64,000 nucleotides of DNA from an uncultured Mucispirillum sp. (GCA_944323205.1 CALURO010000005.1:124001-188000); one strand, 5' to 3'. Counted from the stretch's first letter, positions 46,410-56,384 are shown. The notes: generated by a model not told the origin, from the letters alone. Translations and numbers: made by a program.

Positions 46410-46810
46410 CTTATATAATTCCTATATTTATCAATGACTTTTTGTGCAATATCTGCATTAGAGATTAAATATTTTGTAGCCCTTACATTTATATCAAGCA
46501 CACCATCTCTTCGTGTATAAATATAAGCAGTTACAGTATAATTATCTACTATACCTTCTACATATCCATCAACAAAGCTTAAATCATTAATAGTGCCTTT
46601 ATTAGCTTCAAAAGCATATATTAATTTTTCTACAGCAAGTGCTTTTTCTGTTTTATCAATATCTGATACTGAGCCTGCAGTAAAAACTACAGTTGAAAAA
46701 GCACCAGCTAAAGCCACCCCTGCAATCCAAGCACACCCATTTAAAAACAGTGGAATGGTAAAAACTACAATTAATTTAAACACAAAATGTCTTACTTTAA
46801 AATTAATCAT
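46406..46810 (-). CDS. Small DUF3568-like lipoprotein
   Basis: The N-terminal signal ends in the lipobox FLNGC (Cys near residue 26), followed by a Gly/Ala-rich hydrophobic segment GVALAGAFSTVVFTAG and a domain of about 80 residues with VDGYVEGIVDNYTVTAYIYT and DINVRATKYLI. This order matches the DUF3568 group of small outer-membrane lipoproteins without known function. It starts the minus-strand run into argA-like and prfB. Confidence 0.65.
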   Translation of the reverse strand: MINFKVRHFVFKLIVVFTIPLFLNGCAWIAGVALAGAFSTVVFTAGSVSDIDKTEKALAVEKLIYAFEANKGTINDLSFVDGYVEGIVDNYTVTAYIYTRRDGVLDINVRATKYLISNADIAQKVIDKYRNYIR

Positions 46811-46893
46811 TTTGCATATTATAAAATTTAATTACAATAATCAACTTAAATATTATATAAATGGATAAATTGTTAATATTTGTTATAAAATTA

Positions 46894-46922
46894 TTGACTT
46901 ATTATTGTATAACTCTTACTAT
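46894..46922 (+). promoter_or_regulatory. Putative promoter of pyrRBC
   Basis: TTGACT (46894-46899) and TACTAT (46917-46922) are 17 bases apart. A start near 46929 would leave a leader under 30 bases, too short for a PyrR attenuator hairpin. Confidence 0.5.
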
Positions 46923-46955
46923 TTATATTAGTGTATATATATATTGAGGTTATTT

Positions 46956-47504
46956 ATGGAAAAAGAGAAAATCTTAATTAATAATGCAGAAATGCATGCA
47001 ATTATTGAGCGTATGACCTTTCAAATTATTGAAAAAGTTACGGATTATGATAATACTTATATAGTTGGAATAAGAAGACGAGGCGAATACATAGCAAACC
47101 GTATTATAGACAGTATAAGCCACCATAATAAAAAACCTTTAAAATCTGGTGTTTTAGATATAACATTATATAGAGATGATTTATCAGAAATTTCAAATAT
47201 GCCGGAAGTAAAATCGTCAGATATAGGGTTTGATGTTAATGGAAAGACTATTATATTAGTTGATGATGTACTTTTTACCGGCAGAACTATTCGCTCTGCA
47301 ATAGACGCACTTCTTGATTATGGAAGACCTGCAAAAATTATGCTTGCAGTTATAGTAGATAGAGGTCATAAAGAACTTCCGATACATGCTGATTTTACAG
47401 GGAAACATATTCCTACAAGAAAAAGCGAAGTTATACATGTAAAAGTGAAAGAAATAGATAATGTAGATAATGACTGTGTTACTATAAGCGATAGAGAGGT
47501 TTAA
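46956..47504 (+). CDS. pyrR: Pyrimidine operon regulator / uracil phosphoribosyltransferase PyrR
   Basis: PyrR binds pyr mRNA in response to UMP and also has uracil phosphoribosyltransferase activity. The PRPP motif is [20 protein letters not shown] near residues 94-113, and [28 protein letters not shown] and GKHIPT match the family. The ATG at 46956 with GAGG six bases upstream is preferred over TTG 46944. pyrB starts two bases after its stop. I see no upstream attenuator, so control of this operon by PyrR is not shown by the leader. Confidence 0.93.
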   Translation: MEKEKILINNAEMHAIIERMTFQIIEKVTDYDNTYIVGIRRRGEYIANRIIDSISHHNKKPLKSGVLDITLYRDDLSEISNMPEVKSSDIGFDVNGKTIILVDDVLFTGRTIRSAIDALLDYGRPAKIMLAVIVDRGHKELPIHADFTGKHIPTRKSEVIHVKVKEIDNVDNDCVTISDREV

Positions 47505-47505
47505 T

Positions 47506-48426
47506 ATGACTTATGATAAAAAAGATTTTATCTCTACTCAGGATTTAACAAGAAAGCAGATAGATTATATCTTAAATCAGGCAATGAGTTTTAGGGAAAT
47601 AAACCAAAGAGAAGTTAAAAAAGTTCCTACATTAAAAGGACGAACTATTGTTAACTTGTTTTTTGAAGCATCTACTAGAACAAAAACTTCTTTTGAAATA
47701 GCGGGTAAAAGGCTTGGAGCAGATGTTATTAATATCAACTCTTCTACTTCAAGCACTCAAAAAGGCGAAACATTAATGGATACTGTTAAAAATATTGAAG
47801 CAATGGCTTCAGATATTGTTGTTATAAGGCATAGTTATTCAGGCTCAGTTAAATTTGTAGCAGATAATGTAGATGCTCACATAGTAAATGCTGGTGATGG
47901 ACTTAATGAACACCCTACTCAATGTATGCTTGACCTTTTAACTATTAAACTGCAAAAAGGAAGACTTGAAGGGTTAAATGTTACAATTATAGGCGATATT
48001 GCTCATTCAAGAGTTGCAAGAAGTAATATATGGGCTATGAAAACTTACGGCATGAATGTTACTCTTTTTGCACCCCCTACTATGCTTCCTGTTGGTGTTG
48101 AAGCATTCGGTGTGAATACAGCTAAAAATATGGAAGAAGCAGTTGCAAATGCTGATGTTATAATTATGCTTAGAATCCAAAGAGAAAGAATGGCAAAACT
48201 TCTTATTCCATCAGAAAGAGAATATTCTAAACTTTTTGGGCTGACTCCTGCAGTTATGAAGAAAGCTAAAAGTGATGTTATGGTTATGCATCCAGGCCCA
48301 ATAAATAGAGGTGTAGAACTTTCTTCTATTGTAGCTGACAGCAGTAATTCTGCAATATTAGACCAGGTGGAAAATGGAGTTGCTGTTAGAATGGCAGTAT
48401 TTAGTTTTCTTGCTATGTCAAAATAA
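47506..48426 (+). CDS. pyrB: Aspartate carbamoyltransferase catalytic subunit PyrB
   Basis: PyrB condenses carbamoyl phosphate and aspartate. The carbamoyl-phosphate loop is [20 protein letters not shown] near residue 53, the second signature [18 protein letters not shown] near 129, and [12 protein letters not shown] near 262. The 306 residues fit the unregulated or pyrI-independent type; no pyrI gene follows. It is in the pyrR-pyrB-pyrC transcript. Confidence 0.96.
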   Translation: MTYDKKDFISTQDLTRKQIDYILNQAMSFREINQREVKKVPTLKGRTIVNLFFEASTRTKTSFEIAGKRLGADVININSSTSSTQKGETLMDTVKNIEAMASDIVVIRHSYSGSVKFVADNVDAHIVNAGDGLNEHPTQCMLDLLTIKLQKGRLEGLNVTIIGDIAHSRVARSNIWAMKTYGMNVTLFAPPTMLPVGVEAFGVNTAKNMEEAVANADVIIMLRIQRERMAKLLIPSEREYSKLFGLTPAVMKKAKSDVMVMHPGPINRGVELSSIVADSSNSAILDQVENGVAVRMAVFSFLAMSK

Positions 48427-48443
48427 AAAATGGTGAAATATAT

Positions 48444-49709
48444 ATGAAAACATTACTTAAAAACTGCAAAATAGTAAATCATGATAAAATAACTGAAGGT
48501 AATATTTTAATAAATGATAATATTATTGAAGATATTACAAATGATAATATTCAGGCAGATAATGTATATGAGTGCTTAGGAAAATATGTTCTTCCAGGTC
48601 TTATAGATATGCACTCTCACATGAGAGAGCCGGGGTTTGAATATAAAGAAGATATTACAACTGCAGGACAGGCTGCTGTTGCTGGTGGTATTACTACTGC
48701 ATGCTGTATGGCAAACACTAAACCTGTAATAGATAATGCTCCTGTTGCTTCGTTTATTATTAATAAATCAAAAAAAGATGGACTTTTTGATGCACTGCCT
48801 TATGGTGCTGTTACAAAAGGATTAAAAGGCGAAGAACTTACAGAAATGGGCGATTTAATAGAAAATGGTGTATGTGGTTTTTCTGATGATGGATATACCA
48901 TTATGAATGCAGAAGTTATGCGTAGAGCATTAGAATATGTTAGATATTTTGATTCCTTTATTTCTGTTCATGCAATTGATACAAACCTTCAAGGTAACGG
49001 CTATATGAATGAAGGCAGAATATCTGCAGTTAATGGATTAAACGGTATACCGTCAGAATCGGAATCTGTTATTATAGCAAGAGATATTATGCTTGCCCGC
49101 CTTACAAAATCAAGAGTACATATAAGCCATGTAAGCTCAAAAGAAGCTGTTGATATTATTCGCTGGGGTAAAAACGAAGGCATTAATGTTACTGCCGAAG
49201 CTACTCCGCACCATTTTACTTTAACAGATGAAAACTGCTTAACTTATGATACTAATTATAAAATGAGCCCGCCTTTAAGAGAAGAAGAAGATATTGAAGC
49301 AATATTACAGGGTTTCAAAGACGGCACAATAGACTGTATTTCTACAGACCATGCACCACATCAGGACGATGAAAAATTTGTAGAATTTGGACTTGCTCCA
49401 GTTGGTATTATTGGATACCAAACAGCTGTTCCTTTAACTATAAAAAGAATAGATGAAGGCAGACTATCATGGACAGATTTTGCAAGGCTTATGTCTTATA
49501 ATCCAGCAAAAATACTTAAAAAAGAAAATTTAGGGATAATTACAAAAGGAAAACAGGCAGATATTGTAGTTATTGATGCAGATATTGAATACACTTATAC
49601 AAGAGAAATAAATAAATCTAAATCATTTAACACTCCATTTTTGAATAAACAGTTAAAAGGGAGAGCTTTATATACATTTAAAAATGGCAGATTAGTTTAT
49701 CAGGCATAG
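48444..49709 (+). CDS. pyrC: Dihydroorotase PyrC
   Basis: This class I dihydroorotase cyclises carbamoyl aspartate. Zinc-binding motifs are GLIDMHSHMREPGFEYKEDI near residue 54, VHISHVSSKEAVDIIR near 228, TAEATPHHFTL near 250 and the catalytic Asp in DCISTDHAPH near 300. The metal-bridging aspartate of the long class I type fits DMHSHMREPG. It is the last gene of the pyr operon and is followed by a strong terminator. Confidence 0.95.
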   Translation: MKTLLKNCKIVNHDKITEGNILINDNIIEDITNDNIQADNVYECLGKYVLPGLIDMHSHMREPGFEYKEDITTAGQAAVAGGITTACCMANTKPVIDNAPVASFIINKSKKDGLFDALPYGAVTKGLKGEELTEMGDLIENGVCGFSDDGYTIMNAEVMRRALEYVRYFDSFISVHAIDTNLQGNGYMNEGRISAVNGLNGIPSESESVIIARDIMLARLTKSRVHISHVSSKEAVDIIRWGKNEGINVTAEATPHHFTLTDENCLTYDTNYKMSPPLREEEDIEAILQGFKDGTIDCISTDHAPHQDDEKFVEFGLAPVGIIGYQTAVPLTIKRIDEGRLSWTDFARLMSYNPAKILKKENLGIITKGKQADIVVIDADIEYTYTREINKSKSFNTPFLNKQLKGRALYTFKNGRLVYQA

Positions 49710-49738
49710 TTTAATGTTATAAGTTTAAGAATACAATT

Positions 49739-49768
49739 AAGGCTGTTGGATATCCAACAGCCTTTTTT
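49739..49768 (+). terminator. Rho-independent terminator of the pyrRBC operon
   Basis: AAGGCTGTTGGATATCCAAC continues as AGCCTT, a perfect 26-base palindrome, followed by further T. It is 30 bases after pyrC. Confidence 0.88.
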
Positions 49769-49983
49769 ATATTATATATTTTTATATGATTCATAATATT
49801 ATTCATAGGAACATAGAAACTATTAATTAAAATTATAAATAACTTTTTAAAAATATTTTTTATTCCAACTATACTGTTGATTTTGGATTTAAATCAAATC
49901 TTATCAAAAAATGCTTGTGGGATTATATAAATACTTATAACTGGTTTAAAATTTATCCAGCCCTTTAGATATTATAAAAAATA
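49769..49983. other. AT-rich intergenic stretch with no gene seen
   Basis: The 319-base gap between pyrC and the MCP gene holds the two flanking terminators. In the middle I see no reading frame with a ribosome site, no repeat and no recognisable RNA fold. Confidence 0.6.
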
Positions 49984-50025
49984 TTTAGTCTGCTTAACAC
50001 TTCTATATTTATTAAGCAGACTAAA
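49984..50025 (-). terminator. Hairpin terminator of the MCP gene
   Basis: TTTAGTCTGCTTAA and TTAAGCAGACTAAA are perfectly complementary 14-base arms around a loop of 14 bases. On the minus strand a U-rich tract (ATATTTTTTAT) follows, three bases beyond the MCP stop. Confidence 0.8.
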
Positions 50026-50028
50026 AAA

Positions 50029-51663
50029 TTATTTTACTTTAAACTTTGTAAGCATCATTTTAAGAGTTTCTACTCTTTCCTGTAAATGCTCTATAGTTTG
50101 TGTTACTTCATTTACAGCATTGCTTGATTCTTCAATACCAGTTGCAATACTTGTTGAGGTTTCATGAACAGTCTGTACAGTGGAGTATTCATTATCCATA
50201 TCTTCTCGAATAGAACTCATAACACCATTTATTCCATCAATACCAGTAAAAATTTTATTAAAAACATCTTCTGTTCTTTCAATATTATTAACACCTTCTT
50301 TCACTTTTTCAGCTTCAAGCCCCATAGCAGAAGATGCTCTTAATGCCTCATTTTGCAGCGTAGAAACAATAGCTGTAACTTCACTTGTTGCTTTTTGAGT
50401 TCTTTCTGCAAGTTTTCTAACTTCATCAGCAACTACTGCAAACCCTCTACCTGCTTCACCAGCTCTAGCTGCTTCAATAGCTGCATTTAATGCAAGAAGA
50501 TTTGTCTGGTCTGCAATATCATTAATAACTGTTACTATATTACCTATTTCACTGGAAGAATTTGCAAGGTTAGTAATGGTATCAGAAAGAGAATCTGCGT
50601 CTTCATGGATTTTTTCCATGCTCATTTTTAAATCTGTAAGCTGTTTTCTACCATCATTAGCAGAAATAACTGTATTATCAACTATTTCTTGATTTGATTT
50701 TAATGAATCAACAGTTGCTTTAACAGTAGAATTAATAGAATCTAAACTGGCAGCTGTATCACCTACTTGATGTGCCTGCTCAGAGAAAGTAGAAGATAAT
50801 TCTTCCATAGTTGATGCAAGCTGATTATTACTTGAAGCTACATCTTCTGTTGCTTCTGTTACACTTTGTAATATTTCTCTAATACTTGCAAGAGATAGAT
50901 TTATATTTTTAAATGTTGCACTTATTTCTGATGAACCTTCTAAATTTGGAGCTTTTACAGTCATATCACCATCAGCAATACTTATAAATAATTTATCCAA
51001 TGTATTTAATGCTCTTTTTAAACTATTTATAAAAATATACAGGAATATTAAAAATATAACTGCTATTCCTGCCATTACAAATAATGATACAAAAATAATT
51101 GTAACAGATTTAGAAGTAGATTGTTTTGCAGCATTTGTTGAAAACTTCTTTATCTCATCTTCAAAAGTATTTAAAGATTGTGATATTTTGTCCTTTCCGG
51201 CTTCATATTCTTTACTGCTCATAAGCTGTGCAGCTTTTTGTAAATCACCAGCAGCAACAGCATCAAATGATGCTTCTTCAAGCTTAATCAATGCGTCTGA
51301 ATCACTTTTTGCTTTTTCAACATATACTAATATTTCTGAAGGAACACCTAATTTTTTTAATGCTTCTACAGCTTTATCTCTGCTTTTTGTATTATTTACT
51401 TCATTCCAGTATTTATCATAATATTCTTTATTACCAGTAGTAGCATAAAGTCTTGCCTGAGTAGTTAAATAATCTGAGGCTTTAGATACAATAAATCCAT
51501 ATGAAACAATATCAAGGCTGTCATATGTTAATTTTTCATTATGTTTTGTTGCACTATAAATCATTGTCATAAAAATAAGAAAAGACATAATCATTGCAGC
51601 CATACCAGCAACAATAATCCATAAAAAATAGTTAAACTTAAATCTTAAAATCCTCAGTCCCAT
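50029..51663 (-). CDS. Methyl-accepting chemotaxis protein
   Basis: A transmembrane chemoreceptor. TM1 is at residues about 14-38, a periplasmic helical sensor domain of about 145 residues follows, and TM2 is at about 185-215. A HAMP domain lies next, then the cytoplasmic signalling hairpin with the conserved tip [20 protein letters not shown] and [20 protein letters not shown]. No C-terminal CheR-binding pentapeptide is seen (it ends LTKFKVK). The ligand is unknown. It is monocistronic with its own terminator. Confidence 0.94.
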   Translation of the reverse strand: MGLRILRFKFNYFLWIIVAGMAAMIMSFLIFMTMIYSATKHNEKLTYDSLDIVSYGFIVSKASDYLTTQARLYATTGNKEYYDKYWNEVNNTKSRDKAVEALKKLGVPSEILVYVEKAKSDSDALIKLEEASFDAVAAGDLQKAAQLMSSKEYEAGKDKISQSLNTFEDEIKKFSTNAAKQSTSKSVTIIFVSLFVMAGIAVIFLIFLYIFINSLKRALNTLDKLFISIADGDMTVKAPNLEGSSEISATFKNINLSLASIREILQSVTEATEDVASSNNQLASTMEELSSTFSEQAHQVGDTAASLDSINSTVKATVDSLKSNQEIVDNTVISANDGRKQLTDLKMSMEKIHEDADSLSDTITNLANSSSEIGNIVTVINDIADQTNLLALNAAIEAARAGEAGRGFAVVADEVRKLAERTQKATSEVTAIVSTLQNEALRASSAMGLEAEKVKEGVNNIERTEDVFNKIFTGIDGINGVMSSIREDMDNEYSTVQTVHETSTSIATGIEESSNAVNEVTQTIEHLQERVETLKMMLTKFKVK

Positions 51664-51754
51664 GTATTTTCACCTATAAAATATTTATATAACATAACAA
51701 AAGTTTATGTATATTAATATTTATATAGTCTTTTTAGATTTTTTTCAATAGAAA

Positions 51755-51786
51755 AATAGGCATACATTAATATATGCATGCCTATT
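51755..51786 (-). terminator. Hairpin terminator after the nfu gene
   Basis: AATAGGCAT (51755) pairs with ATGCCTATT (51778-51786). On the minus strand the hairpin is followed by TTTTTCTATTG, a fair U-rich tract, 31 bases past the nfu stop. Confidence 0.7.
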
Positions 51787-51816
51787 GTAAAATTTAAAAC
51801 ACAAATATTATTTAAA

Positions 51817-52041
51817 TTATGCTGAAACAACTTCTTTAATTTCAGGTATTTCCTCTTTAATACGTGCTTCAATACCCTGTTTTAATGTCATAAGACTAAA
51901 AGGACAGCTACCGCATGCACCTCTTAAAGCAACTTTTACAACACCATCTTCAATACTGATTAGCTCTACATCGCCACCATCAGCCTGTAAACCTGGGCGA
52001 ACTTTATCTAATACTTGTTGAACTTTTTCTTTTAATTCCAT
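51817..52041 (-). CDS. Nfu-type Fe-S cluster carrier (NifU C-terminal domain)
   Basis: A 74-residue stand-alone NifU_C domain. The core VRPGLQADGGDVELI and the cluster motif RGACGSCPFSLMTLKQGIE with CxxC are present. It is thought to carry a [4Fe-4S] cluster to target enzymes. I use the ATG at 52041, seven bases after AGGAG; the frame extends to 52056. It lies directly after iscU on the same message. Confidence 0.92.
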   Translation of the reverse strand: MELKEKVQQVLDKVRPGLQADGGDVELISIEDGVVKVALRGACGSCPFSLMTLKQGIEARIKEEIPEIKEVVSA

Positions 52042-52059
52042 TTTAATCTCCTGCATAAA

Positions 52060-52497
52060 TTATTCAGCATCTTTTTTTAATTCAGCTTTCATATTGTCTA
52101 CAATTGATGCATCTTTACCTTGTTTTGTATAATAATCTTTTAAAGCTGCTTCCACTGCTTCTTCTGCCATAACTGAGCAGTGAATTTTTGCAGGTGGTAG
52201 ACCACCTAATGCATCAACAATAGCTTGATTTGTAAGTTTTAATGCATCTTCTACTTTTGCTCCTTTTAACATTTCTGTAGTCATAGAGCTAGATGCAATA
52301 GCTGCTCCACAGCCAAAAGTTTTAAAAGTTGAATTTTCGATAACACCATCGCTGTTTACTTTTAAATATAATTTCATTACATCACCGCAAGATGGATTAC
52401 CTACTTCACCAACACCATTTGCATCTTCAATTTCTCCCATATTTCTTGGGTTTGTAAAGTGATCCATAACTGTATCACTGTATGGTCCTGCTGCCAT
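52060..52497 (-). CDS. iscU: Fe-S cluster scaffold IscU/NifU N-terminal type
   Basis: IscU assembles [2Fe-2S] clusters from iron and sulfur. The three cluster cysteines are in GNPSCGDVMKLYLKV, FKTFGCGAAIASSS and KIHCSVMAEEA, with the conserved Asp in SCGD. The 145 residues place it with the NifU-N scaffold of non-proteobacteria; it lacks the LPPVK of E. coli IscU but has LPPAK at the same place. It follows the desulfurase-like gene by 20 bases. Confidence 0.93.
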   Translation of the reverse strand: MAAGPYSDTVMDHFTNPRNMGEIEDANGVGEVGNPSCGDVMKLYLKVNSDGVIENSTFKTFGCGAAIASSSMTTEMLKGAKVEDALKLTNQAIVDALGGLPPAKIHCSVMAEEAVEAALKDYYTKQGKDASIVDNMKAELKKDAE

Positions 52498-52517
52498 TTT
52501 TACACTCCTGTATATAT

Positions 52518-53717
52518 TTATTTTTTTATTTTTGACGGGTCAAATGCCGGACTCATTGCACAGAGTTTGTCAATTATTTCCGGACTTACTTTTAACACAT
52601 GGTCAATATCTTCTTCTTCAATATATTTAGAAAGACTCATTGTTATTGAGCCTGCACAAATATCTGTAGGTACACCAACAGCTGTTAATACATGAGAAGC
52701 CTGTAAATCTTCTTCATCTTCTGCTAAAATATTTGATGAACATGCTGAACCGCTGGCACAATATACACCTTTTTGAGCATACCACATTAAAAGTGATTCA
52801 CCTTCAATATATTCTACCCAAAAGCTCACATGGTATGGAAGTCTGTTTTCTACATCACCAGTAATATGCAGAAAATCATATTGTGCAGTTAAACCATCAA
52901 TTAATTTATTTCTTAACTTTGTAAGTTTTGCAGAATATTCTGCCATTTCATTTTTAGCAATTTCACATGCTTTTCCAAGCCCTATAATAGCAGGTACATT
53001 TTCACTTCCACTTCTGATACCTCTTTCCTGAAAACCACCATCAAAAAGTGGAGCAAGTTTTACTTCCGGTGCAACATATAAAGCAGCCGCCCCTCTTATA
53101 CCATAAAAATTTTGTGCAGCAATAGTTAATGTTGATGCATTCATTTTTTTAACATCAATATCAATAAAGCCACATGACGCAACTGCATCTACATGAAAAT
53201 GGACACCTTTTTCTTTACATATTTTACCAATAGCTTCAATATCCTGAATAACACCTATTTCAGAATTTGCATGAGCAATAGCAACAAGAGCTGTATCATC
53301 TTTTATTGCTTTTGCAACACTTTCTGGAGAAATTCTACCATTTTTATCAACAGGCAGTTTTGTAAAAGTACAGCCATAATTAGTTAACTTTAACACTGGA
53401 TTTTGAATAGAATAATGCTCTATTTCACTTATAACAATATGCTTTTTATTACCGCTTAAAGCCATAACACCTTTTATTGCAATATTATTTGATTCTGTGC
53501 CGTTAGATGTAAATATTATACTATCAGCCTTTTCAGCACCGATTAAATCTGCAACTTGTTTTCTAGCTTGGTTTAAAGCACTGTAACTTTCTCTTCCCAG
53601 TGGATAAAAATGTGCTGCTGGATTTCCGTATTTTTCTGTTAAAAAAGGCATAACTGCTTCAACAACTCGTGCATCTGGTTTTGTTCCAGCTATATTATCT
53701 AAATAAATTGGATTCAT
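52518..53717 (-). CDS. NifS/IscS-family cysteine desulfurase homologue lacking the PLP lysine
   Basis: The fold and order match IscS: NPIYLDNIAGTKPDARVVEAV start, SNGTESNNIAIKG, the PLP-stacking EHYS, HVDAVASCGF, RSGSENVPAIIGLG and the active Cys loop CASGSACSSN. However, the Schiff-base motif SGHKxxGPKG is replaced by IAAQNFYGIRG (about 53098-53130), so the Lys is Asn and the preceding His is Gln. The PLP-ring Gln of DAxQS is Ala, and the substrate Arg of SIRFSLG is Thr (SITMSLS). The active Cys and dimer elements remain. It may serve as a sulfur- or cluster-handling partner of IscU without classical PLP chemistry. It sits in a run with iscU and nfu. Confidence 0.85.
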   Translation of the reverse strand: MNPIYLDNIAGTKPDARVVEAVMPFLTEKYGNPAAHFYPLGRESYSALNQARKQVADLIGAEKADSIIFTSNGTESNNIAIKGVMALSGNKKHIVISEIEHYSIQNPVLKLTNYGCTFTKLPVDKNGRISPESVAKAIKDDTALVAIAHANSEIGVIQDIEAIGKICKEKGVHFHVDAVASCGFIDIDVKKMNASTLTIAAQNFYGIRGAAALYVAPEVKLAPLFDGGFQERGIRSGSENVPAIIGLGKACEIAKNEMAEYSAKLTKLRNKLIDGLTAQYDFLHITGDVENRLPYHVSFWVEYIEGESLLMWYAQKGVYCASGSACSSNILAEDEEDLQASHVLTAVGVPTDICAGSITMSLSKYIEEEDIDHVLKVSPEIIDKLCAMSPAFDPSKIKK

Positions 53718-53719
53718 TA

Positions 53720-54520
53720 TTAAATTACCTCTTTCATTTGTTTAATAACATCTTCTATTAATACTCGAACATAATCTCCAACAAAAGTAAGGCCATTTCT
53801 TCTTGGTATTACAGTAATATCACTGCGTTCTGAAACATCTGATGCAGTGAAAAAACTTTCTGTTGGAAAATATCCTTCGTCATCTTTTAATCCGAACATA
53901 TCTTTTGCAAAAATATCCATTTCAAATACTGTAGATAATGGAGAAATTCTAATGGATATATCGCCACCTGAAGCAGCAAAATCATCAACTGTTTTACCAA
54001 CAGGAAGACCAGCTGTAACAGGATTAAAATGCTTATTAAAAGCTATTCTGTTATGAAAAACTAAACTTTCTGTTTCATCAAAAGTAAAAATACTTCTTGT
54101 CTGCTGCATTAAATCTTCAACACCTTGTCTGCCATAAATACATACAGGAAGAGATAAAACAACAGAAACATCAGCTACTGGCACTGCTATATTTCTTAAT
54201 ATTTTTCTAACAGGCTCATACACTTTAAATACTTCTGCATCTAGAGAAAAATCATATCCAGTTATATCTATAATTGTGCCGTCAAAGTTTTTAATAATTT
54301 TTTCATCATGCAGTGGTTTTGCAAGCATAATTAAAAGCTCTGCATCTTTTAAGAGAGATAAATCAGTTTCTACATATCCTTCTGCACTCTCTTCCAGTGA
54401 TGATGCAAACTCTTTATCACCAAATATAGTATATTCTAAAAGTGGAAATTCCTCTTCTATTTTAGAAAGAAAATCAAGTATTAATAAATAATCATTAGTA
54501 AAAATTGCTGTTTTTAACAT
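53720..54520 (-). CDS. Uncharacterised protein with aspartate-semialdehyde-dehydrogenase-like C-terminal half
   Basis: The N-terminal 120 residues look like a degenerate Rossmann fold (LLIMLAKPLHDEKIIKNF). The second half, SLPVCIYGRQGVEDLMQQTR, then VFHNRIAFNKHFNPV, resembles the ASADH/USG-1 dimerisation domain (GxxELxxQT and IAFN). The catalytic Cys region of ASADH is missing. It starts the message that continues into the desulfurase-like gene three bases later, so a link to Fe-S assembly is possible. Function is unknown. Confidence 0.55.
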   Translation of the reverse strand: MLKTAIFTNDYLLILDFLSKIEEEFPLLEYTIFGDKEFASSLEESAEGYVETDLSLLKDAELLIMLAKPLHDEKIIKNFDGTIIDITGYDFSLDAEVFKVYEPVRKILRNIAVPVADVSVVLSLPVCIYGRQGVEDLMQQTRSIFTFDETESLVFHNRIAFNKHFNPVTAGLPVGKTVDDFAASGGDISIRISPLSTVFEMDIFAKDMFGLKDDEGYFPTESFFTASDVSERSDITVIPRRNGLTFVGDYVRVLIEDVIKQMKEVI

Positions 54521-54538
54521 TATATTTAAGCCTTTAAA

Positions 54539-55474
54539 TTATCTGCTTATTAATTCCAGTTTGCCATCTTGTGCTTCATAATTTAATATGCGAACAACAT
54601 TTCTATTACCAAAATTAGAATATTTTTCTCCATTATATTCCATAGATACTGCAACAGCATTACCTATTTCTACTCTAAATGTTTTATCAAATTCTATTTC
54701 TATTTCTGTTCCACGCTTTGCATTTATTTCGTTTTCTTCACCTTTATCGGTGCTGTATTTAAACCAGCAGTTTTCAGAAAAACTTACCTTAACTTTCTCT
54801 GGTGATAATATAATAGGTGTTGGAATGGTTTGTGCAAATAAAGGATCAATATATGCAGGCTCTGTTATATTATCATAATTAGTTGTATTATCTGTATTAT
54901 TATCAGCATATATTGATGTACCATAATAATCAAAATATGAATTATTATCGCTAGTATTATCATCTACAAAAGTAACAGCAGGCTCTGGCTCAACAACGGT
55001 AGCAGGCACTGGAGTATTTACTGCTGTACTGCTGCCAATAGTAACTGTATTGTTTAATGTACTGCTTGAATACATATAATAGCCGCCGTAGCCAATAAGC
55101 AGCAGCACTATAATAAGAAGCAAAACAGTCACTGGTTTCTTGCTGTTTTTTTTCTCATTTTCTAAAAATACAGTATCTGTAGTAGATGGAGTATATTCTT
55201 CCTGCGTAATATCTTGTGGTTGTGCTGGTGCTCCTTCTTTTGGACATTCTGCAGCAAAAAGCGGCCACACATCATTTTCATAATCTAAATTTAAAAACTC
55301 TGCATATTTTTTTACAAATCCATAAGCATGTAAATATGATGGTAAATCTTTAAATCTTCCGTCTTCTATTATTTTAATAAAATTTTCCCTAATTCTTGTA
55401 TCATCAACTACATCTTGTATCGTTTTTTTCTGTTCTTCCCTAGTTGATTTTAAAAGATTTCCTAATTCACTCAT
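54539..55474 (-). CDS. RodZ-like helix-turn-helix membrane protein
   Basis: An N-terminal HTH domain (LGNLLKSTREEQKKTIQDVV, then TRIRENFIKIIEDGRFKDLP) is followed by a membrane helix (PVTVLLLIIVLLLIGYGG, about residues 115-137 from the chosen start), a Thr/Asn/Asp-rich periplasmic linker, and a C-terminal DUF4115 domain (ENCWFKYSTDKGE and KTFRVEIGNAVAVSMEYNGE). RodZ links MreB to the cell-wall machinery. I start at ATG 55474, where GGAGAG is four bases upstream; the open frame runs on to 55543. Confidence 0.82.
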   Translation of the reverse strand: MSELGNLLKSTREEQKKTIQDVVDDTRIRENFIKIIEDGRFKDLPSYLHAYGFVKKYAEFLNLDYENDVWPLFAAECPKEGAPAQPQDITQEEYTPSTTDTVFLENEKKNSKKPVTVLLLIIVLLLIGYGGYYMYSSSTLNNTVTIGSSTAVNTPVPATVVEPEPAVTFVDDNTSDNNSYFDYYGTSIYADNNTDNTTNYDNITEPAYIDPLFAQTIPTPIILSPEKVKVSFSENCWFKYSTDKGEENEINAKRGTEIEIEFDKTFRVEIGNAVAVSMEYNGEKYSNFGNRNVVRILNYEAQDGKLELISR

Positions 55475-55613
55475 TATGCTCTCCATAACTACTTCATACC
55501 TTTTCATAGAGTAGTCTACTATTTTTCTATATTTTTTCAACATATTTTTTTAAAATACATTAAAAAATTCATATTTTATACAAAATATTATATATAACTC
55601 ATTTATCAGTTAT

Positions 55614-56384
55614 TTACATATTATATTTATAAAGCATCATAAGCCCGTCTAATGTAAGGTTTGGCTCATATACTGCTTTGAACTCCATATCATTTGATAT
55701 ATCATTACCCAGCCCGCCTGTGATAATAACATTTACTTTATTATCAGCAAACTCTTCATTTAATACTCTTCTTAAAAGTCCATTTATCATTTCTAAATAC
55801 CCAAAATAAATACCAGACTGTATGTGATGAACTGTATTTTTACCTATAACAGAAACAGGCTTTTTTATACTTACTTCTGGAAGCTGAGCAGTATTTGAAC
55901 GAAGCATTTTTGAAGCAAGCATTATTCCAGGACATATTATTCCTCCAATATATGCTCCATTTTTATTTATAATATCAAATGTAGTAGCAGTTCCAAAATC
56001 AATAACGATACATGGTCTGCCATATTTTTCAACTCCTGCAACTGCATTAGCAATTCTATCTGCACCTACTTCTTTTGGATTATCTACCTGCATAGTAATG
56101 CCTGTTTTTATTTCACTATTAACAATTAAAGCATTTATTTTAAGATATTTTTTTATCATTCTAGTAAAAGTATACTGAAGCTGCGGAACAACACTGCCGA
56201 TAATTGCTCCTTTAATATCACTAACAGGCACATTATTTCGTTCTAATAAAGTTAATAAAAGGCTTGCATATTCATCTGTAGTTTTATCATGTATAGACTG
56301 TATACGGAATTTATATATTAATTTATTATTATGATATATACCAAAAACAGTATTTGTATTACCAATATCAACTGTTAAAATCAT
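55614..56384 (-). CDS. coaX: Type III pantothenate kinase CoaX
   Basis: CoaX phosphorylates pantothenate as the first step of CoA synthesis. The ASKHA phosphate motifs are DIGNTNTVFGIY at residues 5-16, and VIDFGTATTFDIIN near 125, with GADRIANAVAGVEKYG preceding it. GGIICPGIMLASKML and ITGGLGNDI are also typical. It overlaps birA by 17 bases; birA-coaX is a common bacterial pair. Confidence 0.94.
   Translation of the reverse strand: MILTVDIGNTNTVFGIYHNNKLIYKFRIQSIHDKTTDEYASLLLTLLERNNVPVSDIKGAIIGSVVPQLQYTFTRMIKKYLKINALIVNSEIKTGITMQVDNPKEVGADRIANAVAGVEKYGRPCIVIDFGTATTFDIINKNGAYIGGIICPGIMLASKMLRSNTAQLPEVSIKKPVSVIGKNTVHHIQSGIYFGYLEMINGLLRRVLNEEFADNKVNVIITGGLGNDISNDMEFKAVYEPNLTLDGLMMLYKYNM

Noticed and set aside
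46811..46955. PyrR attenuator leader before pyrR
   Set aside because: The predicted leader is under 30 bases and no antiterminator/terminator pair is visible.
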